Source: Paenactinomyces guangxiensis
GTDB lineage: Bacteria; Bacillota; Bacilli; Thermoactinomycetales; Thermoactinomycetaceae
Length of the DNA: 64,000 bases
Assembly: GCF_016055185.1 (NCBI RefSeq)
Contig: NZ_JAECVR010000001.1
Coordinates: 322,345 to 386,344 of the forward strand
Reading direction: 5' to 3'
The notes beneath the pieces are model-generated. The model did no database searches and was not told the origin of the DNA. It saw only the letters and a program-made list of their open reading frames with translations. Both the position numbers and the translations under genes were made by a program. Of the stretch, positions 45,763-54,910 are shown piece after piece. Within the stretch, counting starts at the first letter, position 1. The number at the start of each line of letters is the position of its first letter.

Positions 45763-46072
45763 TTAAAAAATCTCCCGCCACTGACTTATTGTCAGGGACG
45801 AGAGATTGGTTTAACGATGTTAAATATCCCGTGGTACCACCCTTTTTGAAAATCGATGGACGATTTCCCGCTCTGTCCTGTTATCGCCAGGAATACGTCT
45901 AAGTCTACTAACCTTGTCAAAACAGGCTTTCGGTTAGAACCTCCGGGTGTCTTTCCCCGATCCGTAACATAGAGAACCTTTCAGCCTGAGAGTTCTCCTC
46001 TCTGGTTGTCCGTAAAACGGGTACTTTTCCCTTCACAGGTGGATGATATTTACTTCAAAAGGATGTATTTAA
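45763..46072 (-). promoter_or_regulatory. T-box leader of hisS-aspS
   Basis: The T-box motif GGGTGGTACCACGGG is on the minus strand at 45828-45842. The terminator 45769-45807 pairs AATCTC and neighbours with GGGAGATT and is followed by a T-run. Upstream are the conserved AGAGAGG and GGCTGAAAGG elements. In the segment GGGGAAAGACACCC the specifier position reads GAC, an aspartate codon followed by A. This fits Bacillales hisS-aspS leaders, which respond to tRNA-Asp. Confidence 0.92.
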
Positions 46073-46078
46073 GAGGAT

Positions 46079-46107
46079 ATTCTAATGATAATATCCCATT
46101 TTGTCAA
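46079..46107 (-). promoter_or_regulatory. SigA-type promoter of the hisS leader
   Basis: On the minus strand TTGACA (46102-46107) and TAGAAT (46079-46084) are separated by exactly 17 bases. It lies immediately upstream of the T-box Stem I. Confidence 0.8.
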
Positions 46108-46320
46108 GAATAAAAAGTTCATTTTCACATTTTTGTAATAATACACTGGAAGCGGATCTGTTAAGCCTTCAATTCCTTTTCAATATTTTCCCGAATCCGT
46201 AATACTTGACCCGGTACCGCTTAACGATCAATCAAACAACTGTGTTATATTAATCGTTAGATATCAGTTCAGGACATCGGAGAAACATTCTACCCTTTCG
46301 ACGAAAAGGAGGTTGTTAAC

Positions 46321-46701
46321 GTGAAACTGTTTGTACTCCTGGGCAGTATCAATATGGCTCTCGCCATTGCCATTGGAGCTTTTGGCGCCCATGGCCTGGC
46401 AGGAAAAGTGACAGACAAAATGCTGGCCTATTGGAACACCGGGGCCCACTACCATATTATCCACGGATTAGCTTTGCTTTTCATCGGCCTCCTGATTTCC
46501 AAAGCAGGTGAAAACGCCTCTTCGCTCCAGATCGCGGGCTGGTTGATCTTAGCAGGTATTTTCTTCTTTTCCGGCAGTCTTTATGTGATGGTTCTCACCA
46601 ATGTTAAGGTATTGGGGGCGATTACCCCAATCGGCGGCGTTTCTCTGATTGCGGGCTGGATCTTAGTGGCTGTTGCTGCTTTGAGGCACCTGGGATCGTA
46701 A
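46321..46701 (+). CDS. DUF423 family membrane protein (YwdK-like)
   Basis: A 126-residue protein with four hydrophobic helices and the family motif GAFGAHGL near the N-terminus, then AHYHIIHGLALL. Function unknown; the family is widespread in Firmicutes and proteobacteria. GTG 46321 has a strong AAAAGGAGG. It stands alone, with a terminator after it. Confidence 0.85.
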   Translation: MKLFVLLGSINMALAIAIGAFGAHGLAGKVTDKMLAYWNTGAHYHIIHGLALLFIGLLISKAGENASSLQIAGWLILAGIFFFSGSLYVMVLTNVKVLGAITPIGGVSLIAGWILVAVAALRHLGS

Positions 46702-46730
46702 CAGGCGGGTTAGTTGCAACCCGCCTGTTT
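46702..46730 (+). terminator. Terminator after the DUF423 gene
   Basis: CAGGCGGGTT (46702-46711) pairs with AACCCGCCTG (46718-46727) and is followed by TTTTG. Confidence 0.85.
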
Positions 46731-46756
46731 TGTTTACATGATCAGCTAAAAGGGGC

Positions 46757-46915
46757 TTAGAGAAATCGCTTATTCACAAAACGTTGCGGCGGGCTGAACA
46801 GTTCTTTTTGCTCTTCTGTTTCCGTGTGCAGATTTGCCAGATATTCTTCCTGTCCGGCTCTGCCATGAAGAATTATCTGCTGCTGAAAAGCGGTATCTTT
46901 CGGAAACCGGCGCAT
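46757..46915 (-). CDS. Small hypothetical protein (52 aa)
   Basis: The protein begins MRRFPKDTAFQQQIILHG and is rich in Glu and Gln, without cysteine or membrane segments. ATG 46915 has AGAGGG upstream; a longer start at 46954 lacks a site. No family is recognised. The weak length and lack of context keep confidence low. Confidence 0.4.
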   Translation of the reverse strand: MRRFPKDTAFQQQIILHGRAGQEEYLANLHTETEEQKELFSPPQRFVNKRFL

Positions 46916-47018
46916 AAAACAAACCCTCTTTCCATCTGAGTTTGTTCCTAGCATCCCCGGTAAGGCTTGTCCTACTCATTTTTTAAAGATGGAATGGAGT
47001 TTCCATCACTTCCTGCTG

Positions 47019-48362
47019 TTACCGGCTGATCGCCTCATTTATTTTATACAGCGCATAATGCAGCAAATCGGCATCTCCGGATGTTTGGGCAAAAGTATTG
47101 GCTGCTTTGTACTGTTTTGTTTGAATATAGGCGTCTACAATTATCTTGCTTCTGCGCGGGTCCAACTTCACTTTATCCTGTAACTGAAGGATTGTTTCCG
47201 GATCTTGTCTTAAGACCGCCTGTTCAAAGCGAACCACGGGCAGGTCTGATTTTAACTCTTTGATTCCCCGGATATTTTTTTTGGCGATATAATCATCAAC
47301 AACAACCTCAGCAAAATCAGGGTCCAGCTCAAGTGCTTTTTGTCCTTGACCGGCATATAGATAGGCAAACAGAACCTTTTTTTGATCATCCCTGTCAAGC
47401 TGGTGGAAATCCAGCTGCTCAAATTCATGAACTGCTTTTTTATATTCTTTTAATGAAATATAATGGTACCCCCTGGTTAAGGCGGGAGGTTTGCTTGTCT
47501 TTTCTTTTGGAGGCACTGGTGCTTTGGCAGACACAGCCGGAGATTTTACAGGTGGTTTACCGGATTGCTGATACAGGTAACCCGCAGTAAAAGACAGAAA
47601 GATGGCAGAGCAGAACAGAGCGGTTATTAGCAGCTCTCTCTTCGATAAGCGGCTCTTTTTGATTAACGGCTTCTTTTCCTTAGTGAAACGAAAAAGCAGT
47701 CCTTGCCCCTTACTTCTTTTTACCTTTTGATCCTCCAGTTTGATGAGCTCTTCGATCTCTGACCGGACCATCCGATACAAATCCTGATATGTTTCCGCCT
47801 TTAATACCTGCTTTACAATCCAGAAGTCACCATTTCTGACTTTTTGTACAGCATAGTCCCATCCGTTTTCTCTTAATCTATCGAAAGAAGCATCACTGAA
47901 AAGAAAAACAATTAAGCGTTTCACCTGTTCAAAGATTGGCTCCTCTTCATACCCCACCGCAGGAAGCAGATTTTTCACCCCACAATATAATACTTTCACC
48001 AGTCCGTCGGGATTTACATAGAAATTGAGGGGCTGGAAAACGGTATTCAATTGATTCCGTTGTTCAAAAAATTCCCCAAGTTTGGCTAAATTCTCAGTGA
48101 TGTTGAGTTTCGTAACCCGGTCCGTCTTTTTCCGGTTTATGCTTTCCAGGGAAACAAAATCCGGTTCCACCTTGTACTTCAGGATTAGAAATTGCTCATC
48201 TTCAGAAAACCAGGCCGTGGATTGAAAGCTTGTACCTTCCGTATAAAAAATGGGTTCCAATTCTTGAATCGTACGAACCACCATGCATTTTGCAGGAATT
48301 TTAAATCGGATCTTATTTTGATTGATCACCAGTGTACCATGATTAAAACTTTTTCTTTTCAT
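47019..48362 (-). CDS. EssB/YukC-like type VII secretion pseudokinase
   Basis: A 447-residue protein with the EssB/YukC plan: an N-terminal kinase-like domain without catalytic residues (residues 1-215), a membrane helix (about 245-264) and a C-terminal TPR-like helical part outside the membrane. In the T7b system it joins the membrane translocon. Here none of the partners (WXG100 protein, YukD, EccC ATPase, EsaA) is adjacent, so it is an orphan in this window. ATG 48362 starts the frame. Confidence 0.85.
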   Translation of the reverse strand: MKRKSFNHGTLVINQNKIRFKIPAKCMVVRTIQELEPIFYTEGTSFQSTAWFSEDEQFLILKYKVEPDFVSLESINRKKTDRVTKLNITENLAKLGEFFEQRNQLNTVFQPLNFYVNPDGLVKVLYCGVKNLLPAVGYEEEPIFEQVKRLIVFLFSDASFDRLRENGWDYAVQKVRNGDFWIVKQVLKAETYQDLYRMVRSEIEELIKLEDQKVKRSKGQGLLFRFTKEKKPLIKKSRLSKRELLITALFCSAIFLSFTAGYLYQQSGKPPVKSPAVSAKAPVPPKEKTSKPPALTRGYHYISLKEYKKAVHEFEQLDFHQLDRDDQKKVLFAYLYAGQGQKALELDPDFAEVVVDDYIAKKNIRGIKELKSDLPVVRFEQAVLRQDPETILQLQDKVKLDPRRSKIIVDAYIQTKQYKAANTFAQTSGDADLLHYALYKINEAISR

Positions 48363-48719
48363 ATCATCACCCTCACAGATGATGCATGTGAATGATAAGT
48401 CCGCTCCATCAGCCCCATTGTATTGTCAGGTTGGCCATACATTTAAAATCAACCTTAATTGAAAATATACACCATTTCTTTTGGTTCATACCTGCTCCCA
48501 CTGGAGGAGATCAACTACAGAGTAATGTAATCATTTCTATTATTAATAATAATTGTTCAAAGACAGACTCTTTTCCTCTATTTCAAATTAAGTTTTCCTC
48601 TGTTTCGTTTATCAAAAATGGGACCACCTTCCAGTGTGGTCCCAAGTTGTGTGAACGATATAGCCATTGAAACGGGGGAGAAGTCTCATTCGCAAATCTA
48701 AAACACCCTGATCAATATC
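48363..48719. other. Intergenic region upstream of the EssB-like gene
   Basis: This 357-bp gap holds the transketolase terminator and presumably the EssB-like gene's promoter. The remainder is AT-rich, with no credible open frame on either strand. Confidence 0.4.
48620..48643 (-). terminator. Terminator of transketolase
   Basis: GGGACCAC (48620-48627) pairs with GTGGTCCC (48636-48643). On the minus strand it is followed by ATTTTTG. Confidence 0.75.
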
Positions 48720-50723
48720 TTACTTATTCAAGACAGCTTCCATATGTTTGGCCACGTTATCTGCATGGAATCCGTATTCTTCCATCACTTTTCCGCCCGG
48801 AGCCGAAGCGCCGAACCGGTCAATGCCGATCACAGATCCCGAGTCACCGACATAGCGGTCCCATCCCATCGGATGAGCGGCCTCAACAGCAAGACGGGCG
48901 CGAATGTCAGGCGGCAGGATTGAGTCGCGATACTCGGCCGGCTGTTGGTCGAAGAGCTCCCGGCACGGCATGCTGACCACCCGCACTTGAATTCCTTTTT
49001 CCAATAATTTCTTCTGTGCTTCAATCGCCAGGCTGACTTCCGATCCGGTAGCAATAATAATTCCTTGCGGATTGCCGTTTTGAGCTTCAGAAACAACATA
49101 AGCTCCCTTCGCAATGACCTCTTTATCTTTGCCAACGGTTCCTTCAAGGATTGGCAGGTTTTGCCGGGTAAGAATCAGGGCCACCGGGTGTTCTTTCTGG
49201 CTCAGGGCATATTGCCAGGCTGCCACCGTTTCGTTGGCGTCAGCAGGGCGGATCACACGCAGTCCCGGAATCAGGCGGAGAGCGGGAACCTGTTCTACCG
49301 GTTCATGAGTAGGTCCGTCCTCACCGACAGCAATGCTGTCATGGGTGAATACGTACACAACCGGCAGTTTGGACAAAGCTGCCAGACGGATCGACGGTCG
49401 CAGGTAGTCGGAGAAAACCAGGAAAGTTCCGCCATAGGCACGTACCCCCCCATGAAGCAGCATTCCGTTTAAAGCTGCCCCCATGGCATGCTCCCGTACT
49501 CCGAACCAGATGTTGCGGCCGGAATAATCTTCGGCATGGAAGATCCCTTCTGCTTTCATCAAGGTATTATTGGAGGAAGCCAGGTCAGCCGATCCGCCGA
49601 TCAGCGCAGGTACAGCTTTGGCTAAAGATTGCAAAGCAACACCCGACGCGGCGCGAGTTGCCATTGCTTTATCACCAACCTGGAATTGGGGAAGATCCTG
49701 TTCCCATTTTTCCGGAAGTTCTTCGCGAATGGCCTGGTGAAGTTGTTTGGCCAGCTCCGGATATTGAGACTCATACTGTCTCATCAAATCACGCCAGGCC
49801 GCTTCTTTTTCTGCCAATTTGGATTGCAGCGCGGCAAAATGTTCTCTCACCTCTCCAGGAACGTAGAATGCCTCATCAAATGTCCAGTTATAAGCTTTAC
49901 GCACCTCAACAACTTCTTCCCGGCCCAGCGGTTTTCCGTGTACTTCTGCGGTACCGGCACGGTTGGGGCTGCCATAACCGATGATGGTGCGAACTTCAAT
50001 AAGTGTGGGACGATTCTGCTCTTGCTGTGCTTCTTCAATCGCACGCCCAATCGCCCCGATATCATTTCCGTCTTCAACGCGAAGCACTTGCCAGCCATAG
50101 GCTTCAAAGCGCTTTTGTACGTTTTCTGTAAACGAGTGAGCCAGTTCACCATCGAGGGAGATATCATTGGAATCGTACAGAGCAATCAATTTGCCCAGGC
50201 GCAGATGCCCCGCCAGAGAGCCGGCTTCTGCAGCTACGCCTTCCATCAGGTCCCCGTCGCTGCAAAGGACATAGGTATAATGGTCAACTACCGGAAAACC
50301 ATCACGGTTGTATGTAGCAGCTAAGTGAGCCTCAGCCATTGCCATTCCCACGGCGTTGGAAATCCCCTGCCCAAGGGGTCCAGTTGTCGCTTCCACTCCG
50401 GGGGTATGTTTGACTTCAGGATGTCCGGGGGTGAGGCTTCCCCATTGACGGAAACGTTTCAATTCATCCAGAGGAAGATTGTAACCAAACAGGTGAAGCA
50501 GACTGTATAGAAGAGCTGATCCATGGCCCGCGGAAAGCACGAACCGGTCACGATTAAACCAGTCCGGATTGGACGGATTGTGGTTCATATAGTTTACCCA
50601 CAGAGTATAAGCCATCGGAGCAGCTCCCATCGGCAAACCTGGATGGCCGGAATTGGCCTGTTCAATCTGGTCAATCGACAGCATTCTTATGGTATCAATG
50701 GATAGTTGATCAATCTTTGTCAC
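48720..50723 (-). CDS. tkt: Transketolase
   Basis: A 667-residue thiamine-diphosphate enzyme of the pentose phosphate pathway. It opens [28 protein letters not shown]. The ThDP motif is [10 protein letters not shown] (GDG ... N), and [18 protein letters not shown] and GVREHAMG are later family motifs. GTG 50723 has AGAGG six bases upstream; in-frame ATGs at 50753 and 50747 fall within the inverted-repeat element. This start also matches the family N-terminus. Confidence 0.95.
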   Translation of the reverse strand: MTKIDQLSIDTIRMLSIDQIEQANSGHPGLPMGAAPMAYTLWVNYMNHNPSNPDWFNRDRFVLSAGHGSALLYSLLHLFGYNLPLDELKRFRQWGSLTPGHPEVKHTPGVEATTGPLGQGISNAVGMAMAEAHLAATYNRDGFPVVDHYTYVLCSDGDLMEGVAAEAGSLAGHLRLGKLIALYDSNDISLDGELAHSFTENVQKRFEAYGWQVLRVEDGNDIGAIGRAIEEAQQEQNRPTLIEVRTIIGYGSPNRAGTAEVHGKPLGREEVVEVRKAYNWTFDEAFYVPGEVREHFAALQSKLAEKEAAWRDLMRQYESQYPELAKQLHQAIREELPEKWEQDLPQFQVGDKAMATRAASGVALQSLAKAVPALIGGSADLASSNNTLMKAEGIFHAEDYSGRNIWFGVREHAMGAALNGMLLHGGVRAYGGTFLVFSDYLRPSIRLAALSKLPVVYVFTHDSIAVGEDGPTHEPVEQVPALRLIPGLRVIRPADANETVAAWQYALSQKEHPVALILTRQNLPILEGTVGKDKEVIAKGAYVVSEAQNGNPQGIIIATGSEVSLAIEAQKKLLEKGIQVRVVSMPCRELFDQQPAEYRDSILPPDIRARLAVEAAHPMGWDRYVGDSGSVIGIDRFGASAPGGKVMEEYGFHADNVAKHMEAVLNK

Positions 50724-50731
50724 TGCAGCCT

Positions 50732-50957
50732 CTGCTACTAAAAACATAGACAAACATGTCCATATCTAGAGTTTTCCTGTTTCAACCAGCTCTGCCTCGC
50801 CGCTTACTCGCTACTACAGTTTGCTATGGCTGTCCACAGGCGTAAATTCCCGACCAGCCATCGGTACATATATATGATTTTCGTTATGTGATCATCATGT
50901 ATGGATTTTAGACTTGGTTTTCGTCTTAGGACATGTCTTTTCTATATTTTGTAGCAG
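50732..50957. mobile_element. MITE-like element, copy A
   Basis: A 226-bp element bounded by ~29-bp imperfect inverted repeats. The left end begins CTGCTACTAAAAACATAG and the right end finishes CTATATTTTGTAGCAG; both inner ends read (A)CATGTCC or its complement. It is nearly the same as 54472-54691. It encodes no protein. Its left end lies within ten bases of the tkt start and supplies the ribosome binding site's surroundings, so it must be in the tkt leader. Confidence 0.7.
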
Positions 50958-51343
50958 ATTTCCTCCTTTCAAATTTAAAATATGAGTATATTTTCTACAC
51001 TGGTCTACATTTGACTATTTTTTGGATGCTGTTAACTACCTCCTTTTGACTATTTTGAACGGGTATCTCTGCTATTATAGCATATCCATTTTGCCTGTTT
51101 TTTCTGTGAAAGTGTCAACGAATCATAGAACGGAGAAATCATATTTGCGACGAGTGACTTTAGCCCCCGCTACAGAACGGAGTCGCACAGGGACAAGAAG
51201 TTCTAAGAGTTGAAAATCTAAGAACCTCTATGCCTCAATATCATTTCGGAGCGGGTCCACTGAGATAACTTTCATTCCCAGACTTGTGTCTATCAGTCAT
51301 GAGAGTTTTCTGTGAAAGTGTCCAATCAGATGTTGCAACTGTA
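50958..51343. other. Gene-free region between tkt and dtd
   Basis: Bases 50958 to ~51046 are the extension shared with copy B. A 17-bp direct repeat, TTTTCTGTGAAAGTGTC, occurs at 51100-51116 and 51306-51322. Between them lies the 14-mer also found at 16830-16843. The region may be a patchwork of old insertions. No open frame is supported. Confidence 0.45.
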
Positions 51344-51784
51344 TTATTTGCTTTCCAGTATCAAGGTGACGGGGCCGTCATTGGTGAGTGACACTTGCAT
51401 CATCGCCCCGAATACACCTGTCTCCACCTTTATTCCATACCCGCGTAATAATTCATTAAACCGGTCATAAAGAGGGGAAGCTGTTTCCGGTCTGGCGGCA
51501 GCCATAAAATTGGGACGCCTTCCCTTGCGGCAATCTCCGTAAAGAGTAAATTGAGAGACAGATAAAATACTGCCTCCTGTATCGAGAAGCGATCGGTTCA
51601 TTTTTCCTGCTTCATCCTCAAAGATGCGGAGATGCACTACCTTTTCTGCCAGGTATTTCGCATCTGCTTCCGTGTCCCCGTCCGTAATGCCGACAAGTAA
51701 CAGAAGCCCGTCTGAAATGGCTCCTGTTACTTGCTCATCTACAGTCACTTGTGCTTCTTTTACTCTCTGCAGCACGATCCTCAT
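51344..51784 (-). CDS. dtd: D-aminoacyl-tRNA deacylase
   Basis: A 146-residue Dtd. The family motifs are [17 protein letters not shown] (active-site SQFTL) and the C-terminal [10 protein letters not shown] (a GPVT-type motif; here NDGPVT). It removes D-amino acids wrongly attached to tRNA. ATG 51784 begins MRIVLQRV. It lies 12 bases downstream of relA, as in B. subtilis. Confidence 0.94.
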   Translation of the reverse strand: MRIVLQRVKEAQVTVDEQVTGAISDGLLLLVGITDGDTEADAKYLAEKVVHLRIFEDEAGKMNRSLLDTGGSILSVSQFTLYGDCRKGRRPNFMAAARPETASPLYDRFNELLRGYGIKVETGVFGAMMQVSLTNDGPVTLILESK

Positions 51785-51796
51785 CCATTTTCACCC

Positions 51797-53947
51797 TTAC
51801 TGTATGATCCGGCGCACACTGTAGATATCCCGGACCTTTTTCACACGTTCTACTACTGACTTTAAGTGGTTGATATTTTGGATTCCGAGACGAATGTGTA
51901 TTGAAGCAATTCCCCTTCGGTCACCCTTTGCACTCACTGCGGACAAATTGGTCTTTGAATCGTGGACGGCTTGTAATACCTCATTGAGCAAACCAATGCG
52001 ATCAAATCCGGAAACCTCAATATCTACTTGATAAAAATGAGTGGAGTTACTGTCCCATTCCACTGAAATCCGGCGTTCCTCCGGTACGGAGGCCAGGTTT
52101 GGACAATCGGCGCGATGAACCGTCACCCCTCTGCCCTGTGTGACATAACCGGAAATATCATCACCGGGGACAGGATTACAACATCTGGATAACCGAACCA
52201 GAAGGTTATCTACTCCTTTAACCCGAACCCCCTGGTCAATCTTGCGGTTTTTTCTGGGTAACGATTTTACTTCCGGTAAAACGACCGGGCTTTCTGTCTT
52301 CATACCGTCCGTCAGCCGGTGCACCACCTGGGCAGTGGAAATGCCCCCATAGCCAACGGCAGCAAACATATCATCCTCATCCTGAAAGTTAAATTTGCCG
52401 GTTGCTTCGCTGATCCGCTCCGGTGTCAAAACCTCCCCCACATTATAATCATGCTTCTTCAGGAGCGCCTCGACCATTTCTTTCCCTTTTTCAATACTTT
52501 CCTCCCGGCGTTGTTTTTTGAACCAGCTGCGTATTTTATTGCGTGCCTGGGATGATTTCACTATCTTGATCCAATCCTGACTGGGACCGTAACTGTGCTT
52601 TGAAGTAAGAATTTCCACAATATCCCCGGTGTTGAGTTTGTAATCGAGCGGGACAATTTTTCCGTTTACTTTCGCACCGATACATTTGTTTCCAATCTCG
52701 GTGTGGATTCGATAAGCGAAATCCAGCGGCACGGACCCCGCCGGAAGCTCAATCACATCTCCTTTGGGTGTAAATACGAAAACTTCATCGGAGAACCAAT
52801 CCATTTTTAAACTCTCGACAAACTCCTGCGCATCTTTGGTCTCCTGTTGCAGTTCCATCATTTCACGGAACCATTTTAACTTCTCGGCAAAGTTGTTCTT
52901 CTGGACATCATTTCCCTCTTTATACGCCCAGTGGGCAGCAATTCCGTACTCTGCCGTGCGGTGCATATCCATTGTGCGAATCTGTACTTCAATCGGTTCA
53001 CCTTTCGGACCGATCACTGTGGTATGCAAAGATTGATACATATTGGTTTTCGGCATGGCAATATAATCTTTAAAGCGTCCGGGCATCGGTTTCCAGATAG
53101 TATGAATAACTCCCAGCACCGCATAACAATCGCGAACGGTATCAACAATAATGCGGACGGCCATCAAATCGTATATTTCATTGAACTCTTTGTTTTGAGA
53201 AACCATTTTCCTGTAAATGCTGTAAATGTGTTTGGGCCGGCCTGATATATCTGTCACCTTTACTTCCATCTCGTCGAGACGGCTGCGAAGGGCACTGATA
53301 ATCTCATCCAGATACTTTTCACGCTCCGCCCGTTTCTTTTTCATCAGGTTGACAATGCGGTAATACTGCTTGGGATTCAAATAGCGCAAAGAGATATCTT
53401 CCAGTTCCCACTTGATCTTGGAGATCCCCAGCCGGTGCGCGAGCGGTGCAAAAATCTCCAGTGTTTCCTTCGATTTTTGACGTTGCTTATGCTCCGGCAC
53501 ATATTTTAATGTCCGCATGTTATGAAGCCGGTCGGCCAGCTTAATCAGGATGACCCGGATATCCTGGGCCATGGCAACAAACATTTTGCGGTGATTTTCG
53601 GCCTGGTGCTCTTCGTTTGATTTAAACTTCATCCTCTTTTTCAGCTTGGTGACTCCATCTACCAAATGCCTGACTGTTTCGCCAAACTCATCCTCGATTT
53701 GATCCAGCGTGACTCCGGTATCCTCAACCACATCGTGCAGGAGAGCAGCGGTCAGTGTTGTGATGTCCATTTGCAATTCAGCCAGTATTTCCGCAACTGC
53801 CACCGGATGATGGATATAGGGTTCACCCGATTTACGTACCTGCCCCTGATGAGCGAGCTCTGCAAACCGATACGCTTTTTCCAATTGCTCTATATCTGAC
53901 TCACTTAAATATGCTGCCACTTTTTCAAGCAATTGCTTTATCGGCAT
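51797..53947 (-). CDS. relA: Bifunctional (p)ppGpp synthetase/hydrolase RelA
   Basis: A 716-residue long Rel protein, the main (p)ppGpp enzyme of Firmicutes. It has an HD hydrolase domain (HDVVEDTG, with HHPV and KLADRLHNMRTL), a synthetase domain (RFKDYIAMPKTNMYQSLHTTVIGP), a TGS domain, a zinc-finger-like region (LSRCCNPVPGDDI) and an ACT domain. ATG 53947 follows GGTGATGAG. It is directly upstream of dtd in one transcription unit. Confidence 0.95.
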   Translation of the reverse strand: MPIKQLLEKVAAYLSESDIEQLEKAYRFAELAHQGQVRKSGEPYIHHPVAVAEILAELQMDITTLTAALLHDVVEDTGVTLDQIEDEFGETVRHLVDGVTKLKKRMKFKSNEEHQAENHRKMFVAMAQDIRVILIKLADRLHNMRTLKYVPEHKQRQKSKETLEIFAPLAHRLGISKIKWELEDISLRYLNPKQYYRIVNLMKKKRAEREKYLDEIISALRSRLDEMEVKVTDISGRPKHIYSIYRKMVSQNKEFNEIYDLMAVRIIVDTVRDCYAVLGVIHTIWKPMPGRFKDYIAMPKTNMYQSLHTTVIGPKGEPIEVQIRTMDMHRTAEYGIAAHWAYKEGNDVQKNNFAEKLKWFREMMELQQETKDAQEFVESLKMDWFSDEVFVFTPKGDVIELPAGSVPLDFAYRIHTEIGNKCIGAKVNGKIVPLDYKLNTGDIVEILTSKHSYGPSQDWIKIVKSSQARNKIRSWFKKQRREESIEKGKEMVEALLKKHDYNVGEVLTPERISEATGKFNFQDEDDMFAAVGYGGISTAQVVHRLTDGMKTESPVVLPEVKSLPRKNRKIDQGVRVKGVDNLLVRLSRCCNPVPGDDISGYVTQGRGVTVHRADCPNLASVPEERRISVEWDSNSTHFYQVDIEVSGFDRIGLLNEVLQAVHDSKTNLSAVSAKGDRRGIASIHIRLGIQNINHLKSVVERVKKVRDIYSVRRIIQ

Positions 53948-54040
53948 AGTTTACTCATCACCCGTACCCCAAAAGATTTTCCTATTATTATCACTCAAGG
54001 GAATAGGAAAGTAAAGAGTCGGGAAAAAGCCCTTATACAA

Positions 54041-54073
54041 TATAAAGCCGGCTGGTGAACAGCCGGCTTTATA
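54041..54073. terminator. Bidirectional terminator
   Basis: A 13-bp perfect stem, TATAAAGCCGGCT (54041-54053) and AGCCGGCTTTATA (54061-54073), with a seven-base loop. It ends the small membrane-protein gene and insulates relA. Confidence 0.88.
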
Positions 54074-54074
54074 T

Positions 54075-54461
54075 TTACTGCCAGTCCCGATGATGTTTCC
54101 TCTCTTTGCGCATTCGCAGCTTTGCTTTGGAAAATCCTCCCGTCTGTTTGCGAACATACAAGTAGATCGCTGACAGGATCACCGCATCAATCGTGACCAT
54201 GATATATACAAGGAACTGATCTTCGGTCGTAAACATAAGAATTGGACCGACGACAACTGCCCCGTATGCTGCTATCTCAAAAGAGAACAACAACATTTTC
54301 CACACTTTTTTAAAATACTCGCGAATGACAAATTCACCTGGACTAAACATTTCCCGAAATAAGAGGACAAGGAGTCCAATCATCCACAGGATTAATGAAA
54401 TAAAAAAAATCCGGGCAAATCCGCCGATAAAAGCAGAAAAGCCTTCTTGAATCGCTTCCAC
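54075..54461 (-). CDS. Small polytopic membrane protein
   Basis: A 128-residue protein with three or four hydrophobic helices (IFFISLILWMIGLLVLLF; AAYGAVVVGPILMF; YIMVTIDAVILSAIYLY) and a very basic C-terminus (KLRMRKERKHHRD). GTG 54461 has AGAAAG upstream. Copy B of the inverted-repeat element ends ten bases before the start codon. Family unknown. Confidence 0.65.
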   Translation of the reverse strand: MEAIQEGFSAFIGGFARIFFISLILWMIGLLVLLFREMFSPGEFVIREYFKKVWKMLLFSFEIAAYGAVVVGPILMFTTEDQFLVYIMVTIDAVILSAIYLYVRKQTGGFSKAKLRMRKERKHHRDWQ

Positions 54462-54471
54462 TCAGCTTTCT

Positions 54472-54691
54472 CTGCTACTAAAAACATAGACAAATATGTC
54501 CATATCTAGAGTTTTCCTGTTTCAACCAGCCCTGCCTCGCTGCTTACTCGCTACTACAGTTTGCTATGACTGTCCACAGGGTAAATTCCTGACTAGCCAT
54601 TGGTACATATACATGATTTCGTTATGTGGTCATCATGTATGGATTTTAGACTTGGTTTCCGTCTTAGGACATGTTCTATGTTTTGTAGCAG
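54472..54691. mobile_element. MITE-like element, copy B
   Basis: A 220-bp second copy in the same orientation as copy A. The ends are CTGCTACTAAAAACATAG and TTCTATGTTTTGTAGCAG. Differences from copy A are mainly single bases plus a few one- to six-base gaps. It lies directly upstream of the ribosome binding site of the membrane-protein gene. Confidence 0.7.
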
Positions 54692-54910
54692 TTTCCTCCT
54701 CTCAAATTTAAAAAGATTGAGCATGTTTTTCCACATTGATCTACATTTGGCTATATTTTTGGGTGCTGTTAACTACCTCCTCTTTAACAACCGGAAACTT
54801 AAAATAAAATCTTCCTTTCCATCATAGAGTAAAGTAAGGTCCCTGCAAAGGGGGAATTGACGGAAAAAAACAGACAAGCATCAAAAGGCAGAGTCCATTT
54901 TACATTTTGT
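54692..54910. other. Intergenic region upstream of copy B
   Basis: Bases to ~54783 continue the homology with 50958-51046, including AACTACCTCC at the far end. I see nothing further in 54784-54910 apart from A/T-rich sequence downstream of addA. Confidence 0.4.
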
